Origin: Fidelibacterota bacterium
GTDB lineage: Bacteria > Fidelibacterota > UBA8477 > JABMPR01
Direction of reading: 5' to 3'
DNA: 64,000 nt
NCBI GenBank assembly: GCA_018650445.1
Contig: JABIFX010000023.1
Span: forward strand, 1 to 64,000
The notes below the pieces were generated by a model. The model had not been told where the DNA came from. It made no database searches and saw nothing but the letters and a program-made list of their open reading frames with translations. Position numbers and translations under genes: made by a program. Positions 60,436 through 64,000 of this stretch are shown piece by piece (the stretch's first letter is position 1; each line of letters opens with the position of its first letter).

Positions 60436-63372
60436 TTGAAATGTAAACTGGCAATGATCTTATTCACAACCCTAAGCTTGAATGGGCTACAGGCTCAGGT
60501 TGGCGAACTCATCTGGGAAGAAAATTTTGATCATCTGGATAATTGGACTCCATCAATTGGAAATGGTGCCTGGGGTTGGGGAAATGGTGAGCTGGAATTT
60601 TATCAAAGTCAAAATGTCGAGGTTTCAGAAATACCTGATGAAGCTGGAAATATGGCCTTGCGCATTACTGCACGAGCAGAAAGTGGGTCTTGGATCGTCG
60701 ATCAATGGGGAAATCCCCTCAGCTACACATCAGGAAAGGTTACCAGTAAATCAAAGGTGGCAGTACAGTATGGTTTAATTGAAACACGTGTCAAATTACC
60801 CAACCTTAATTTGGGTGGATGGCCAGCAATCTGGTTATTGGGCGAGTCAAATTATGGCTGGCCTTATAATGGCGAAATGGACATCGTCGAGATGGGTTCT
60901 TCCCAGGGTTTTCGTGATCTGCATGATGGCCACAATGGGGGAAATGGTCTGAATAATTCCAATGTGAATCAGGTGACAGGAGCCAATGCTATTTTCCATG
61001 CAGAATATGCCATTAATCCTGATAATCCCTTAGGCGCAGCAAGTATATCATGGGATCCCGATGATGAGTACTGTCGACCCTATTACAATTATGATGATCC
61101 GCTGGTGGAAAGATTTGTCATCTATCGTTCCTACTGGGATCAGGACAGCCTTCGATTCACAGTAGTTGATGAAGGTATTGAATATGACTTATTTGCGTAC
61201 GCATTCCCCCTGGATAGCCTCTCCTCTGAATTTCAGCAACCCTTCTATTTTATTGCGAACCTGGCTATTGGTGGCGCTTATACAGATGCTTATAATCTAG
61301 GTGATCTAGGCAGTGGTCTACCCATTTCAATGCCCCTGCCTGCTGAGATGTACGTTGATTACATAAGGGTGTATGAATGGAACGGCCAGGGAGAGGTCAG
61401 ACTCGGTCCTCCCTTCCCTGAAAGTGGTTCCTTTGGAATATTCACTGATGAAACCGGAACCAATGGTGGCCTGGAACCTGGAGTGTCTTCAGAAATTTTT
61501 GTCTGGGAAAACACATTAAATGAAGTGTCCATCGCTCCTTATGAAGGCGAGAATGGACTATCCTGGCAAACCACGGGAGAAGGTTGGTTCGGTGCTGGCA
61601 TTATGTCTATCCAACCTTTGAACATGATTAATTTTGGAGAGGGTCATTTAAATTTCAGGATCCAGATTCCAGCCAATATTTCCTTTAAAATCGGAATTAT
61701 TGATGGCTGGGATAATCAAAATTATTTGGAGTTTCCTGCGAATACAACAAGCTACGGCCTCGTTCGAGACGGGCAATGGGGACAAGCATCCATTCCCATT
61801 AGCGAACTCAGAGGAAGTTTTATCGATTTACGGATGTTGAGTTATGCCTTTGTCATCCTCGAGGAAAGCGGTGGAGCCTGTGAATTTGCCCTGGATGATA
61901 TTTATTGGGATGGTGGTGGTATTCCTAACGCCCCCCTGGCCTATGCTGGCCTAAATCAAATAGTTGAAGATCTGGATGGGAATGGAAGCGAAGCAGTCAC
62001 TCTGGATGGCTCAGCCAGTTCAGATCCAGATGGTACCATTGATAGCTATCAATGGACCGTTGCTGACACCCTTCTGGCAAGTGGAGTCAGCCCTACTGTG
62101 AATCTTGAATTAGGTGAACATCACATCACCCTCACCGTGACTGACGATCTTGGGAATAGTGCTTCAGACATAGTTCAAATTACAGTTCTGGATAATTATC
62201 TGCCCCTAGCCCACGCTGGTTCAGATCAAACCCTGATTGATTCGAATAACGACGGACATGAGACCGTGGCGCTGGACGGGACTGCAAGTACGGATTCGGA
62301 TGGTAGTGTCGTCGCATACTCATGGTCTGAAAATGGTAATGTAATTGCCACAGGTGAGCAGGTTTCCCTAGAACTGGCCCTGGGTGTCCATGTCATCACG
62401 CTGACTGTGACTGACAACGACGGTGGTGTTGGAACGGATGCCTTAACCATTCGCGTGAATCCGAATTTTTCCGTATCAGCTCCTGCCATTTACTTCACTC
62501 ATTCTGCTCCCTCCATAGATGAAATAATTGAGCCGACCTGGCTTTATACACCAGGCATGGAGATCAACAATGTGACTGTTGGATCCCGGACTGCAGATTT
62601 TGATGCACAGTGGCGAGCACTGTATGACTTCACCAATCTGTATATTCTAGTTGAAGTGAATGATCACACACTCGTCAATGATTCAAACAATGAGTGGTAC
62701 AATGATGATTGTGTCGAAATATTTATTGATGGTGATAATAGTAGTGGCAGCATGTATGACGGAGTAAATGATTTTCAGTTTGGTTTTCGATGGGCAGATG
62801 AAGAGATAAAAATTGGCAACAATTCAGCCAATAACATGACTGGAATGAACGTCATTCATTACGCTACTGATGTTGGACACAATTTAGAGCTCAGCATCCC
62901 CTGGAATACCATCGGTGTCACACCCAGCGAAGGATACGTAATCGGTTTTGATGTTGCGGTTGATGATGATGACAATGGCGGGACCAGGGAGTGCGCCATC
63001 GCTTCAATTTTCACTGCTGACAATGCCTGGCATAATCCAGGCGTCTTTGGCAACGTGGCACTGATTCAACCCACTGGAATATCCAATGATGGTTCTCACT
63101 TAGTGCCGCCATACTTTCAGTTGTCGCAGAATTTTCCAAACCCCTTTAATCCTCAAACTAGTATTCGTTTCAGTCTGGTAGAAACTGAACGTGTTGACCT
63201 CAGCATTTATAACATTCGAGGGCAAGTTGTTGCCAATTTGGTCGATTGTGTAATGCATGCAGGCGAACACACGATTGCCTTTGATGGCTCTGATTTAGCC
63301 TCAGGGAGCTATTTCTACTCTATCTCTACAGGCTCTCGAACGGCTGTGAGGAAGATGTTGTTAATTAAATAG
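60436..63372 (+). CDS. GH16 laminarinase-like enzyme with two PKD domains, CBM9-like module and C-terminal sorting domain; probable TTG start
   Basis: LIWEENFDHLDNW, GGWPAIWLLG, GEMDIVEMG; two PKD repeats (AGLNQIVEDLDGNGSEAVTLDGSASSDPDG; AGSDQTLIDSNNDGHETVALDGTASTDSDG); QNFPNPFNPQTSIRF tail. ORF-track GTG at 60364 lies upstream of a terminator; TTG at 60436 follows cgggag and starts a signal peptide. Confidence 0.87.
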   Translation: MKCKLAMILFTTLSLNGLQAQVGELIWEENFDHLDNWTPSIGNGAWGWGNGELEFYQSQNVEVSEIPDEAGNMALRITARAESGSWIVDQWGNPLSYTSGKVTSKSKVAVQYGLIETRVKLPNLNLGGWPAIWLLGESNYGWPYNGEMDIVEMGSSQGFRDLHDGHNGGNGLNNSNVNQVTGANAIFHAEYAINPDNPLGAASISWDPDDEYCRPYYNYDDPLVERFVIYRSYWDQDSLRFTVVDEGIEYDLFAYAFPLDSLSSEFQQPFYFIANLAIGGAYTDAYNLGDLGSGLPISMPLPAEMYVDYIRVYEWNGQGEVRLGPPFPESGSFGIFTDETGTNGGLEPGVSSEIFVWENTLNEVSIAPYEGENGLSWQTTGEGWFGAGIMSIQPLNMINFGEGHLNFRIQIPANISFKIGIIDGWDNQNYLEFPANTTSYGLVRDGQWGQASIPISELRGSFIDLRMLSYAFVILEESGGACEFALDDIYWDGGGIPNAPLAYAGLNQIVEDLDGNGSEAVTLDGSASSDPDGTIDSYQWTVADTLLASGVSPTVNLELGEHHITLTVTDDLGNSASDIVQITVLDNYLPLAHAGSDQTLIDSNNDGHETVALDGTASTDSDGSVVAYSWSENGNVIATGEQVSLELALGVHVITLTVTDNDGGVGTDALTIRVNPNFSVSAPAIYFTHSAPSIDEIIEPTWLYTPGMEINNVTVGSRTADFDAQWRALYDFTNLYILVEVNDHTLVNDSNNEWYNDDCVEIFIDGDNSSGSMYDGVNDFQFGFRWADEEIKIGNNSANNMTGMNVIHYATDVGHNLELSIPWNTIGVTPSEGYVIGFDVAVDDDDNGGTRECAIASIFTADNAWHNPGVFGNVALIQPTGISNDGSHLVPPYFQLSQNFPNPFNPQTSIRFSLVETERVDLSIYNIRGQVVANLVDCVMHAGEHTIAFDGSDLASGSYFYSISTGSRTAVRKMLLIK

Positions 63373-63420
63373 TTGTGGTTCCTACTCCCTGAAGTGGAAC
63401 CTATAGTATCCTATAAAAAG

Positions 63421-63446
63421 CAAAAGCCCTCATATGAGGGCTTTTG
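63421..63446. terminator. Bidirectional Rho-independent terminator between convergent genes
   Basis: 26-bp perfect palindrome CAAAAGCCCTCATATGAGGGCTTTTG with A/T tracts on both sides. Confidence 0.9.
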
Positions 63447-63495
63447 TTATTTATGTCAGGCTGTGCTGTTCTTTTTGCAGCTACTCAGCTAAACC

Positions 63496-64000
63496 CTACC
63501 AGAAGACTGCATATAAGGCTACCAGAATCACACCAATAATCATGGCACTGATGTTAAACACGGGTTCTGTTTGGAAGTATTTTCTGGAAACTGGAATACC
63601 CTTGGGATCGCTGGCACCTTTACCTTCAATCTGGCTAACGATGGCAATGATAATCATGGTGGCAATCCAGACGATCATCATCTGATGCATCCAGGGCATT
63701 GAGGTACCCAGTTTGAGAAGCAAAGCAAGGGGGATAGAAGAAACCGCGCCCCAGATGGCAGCATTGTTTGTGGATTTCTTATAAAATAGCCCCATCATGA
63801 ATACACCCAGAATTCCAGGACTCACCAGACCTGTGTATTCCTGTATGTATTGAAACATTTCCTTTACGGAACCAAGAGTTGGTGCCACCAGTACTGCGAT
63901 AACCAATGCAGCCAGAACCGTTAAGCGTCCAACTTTCACTGTGGTTTTGTCATCAGCATCCTTATTGATGTAGGCACGATAAATATCCATTGTGAAAATA
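63496..64000 (-). CDS. SSS family sodium/sugar symporter, C-terminal part (5' end outside window)
   Basis: MDIYRAYINKDADDKTTVKVGRL and following TM helices typical of the SGLT-like C-terminus; frame runs off the edge. Confidence 0.85.
   Translation of the reverse strand, partial: IFTMDIYRAYINKDADDKTTVKVGRLTVLAALVIAVLVAPTLGSVKEMFQYIQEYTGLVSPGILGVFMMGLFYKKSTNNAAIWGAVSSIPLALLLKLGTSMPWMHQMMIVWIATMIIIAIVSQIEGKGASDPKGIPVSRKYFQTEPVFNISAMIIGVILVALYAVFW

Overview
The window is a dense beta-glucan (laminarin / mixed-linkage glucan) utilisation region, probably from a Bacteroidota-superphylum-like marine bacterium. The C-terminal NYPNPFNP-type sorting tails resemble those of Marinimicrobia, Calditrichota and Ignavibacteria; the taxonomy is inferred only. 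The left half (1-30.6 kb) is on the minus strand. It holds a GH94 phosphorylase (cut by the window edge), an SSS symporter, a GH2, a DUF4956/VTC-domain/HlyD cluster, a GH5-CBM6-like protein, two GH16s, a PpiC/SurA-like lipoprotein, a PorV-like protein, a ~1164-aa secreted protein, a TonB-dependent receptor, an 860-aa CBM-rich secreted protein, a second SSS symporter, and a regulatory operon (solute-binding-protein-like sensor, histidine kinase, sigma-54 activator). The right half (31-63.4 kb) is on the plus strand. It holds GH3, CotH, GH5, a TIM-barrel glycosidase fused to a probable outer-membrane beta-barrel, a repeat-rich lipoprotein, a ROK regulator, GH16, a GPH/MFS transporter with an inserted periplasmic domain, GH30, a GH149/GH161-like beta-1,3-glucan phosphorylase, GH3, GH17, a second repeat-rich glycan-binding-like protein and a GH16-PKD-CBM9-like protein. 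A bidirectional terminator and a truncated SSS symporter follow. No SusD, CRISPR array, rRNA, tRNA or intact transposon was recognised. The best novelty candidates are the GPH transporter with an inserted beta-sandwich-like domain, the glycosidase/beta-barrel fusion, the circularly permuted GH16, the SBP-HK-sigma54 regulatory cassette, and the paired tandem-repeat binding proteins.
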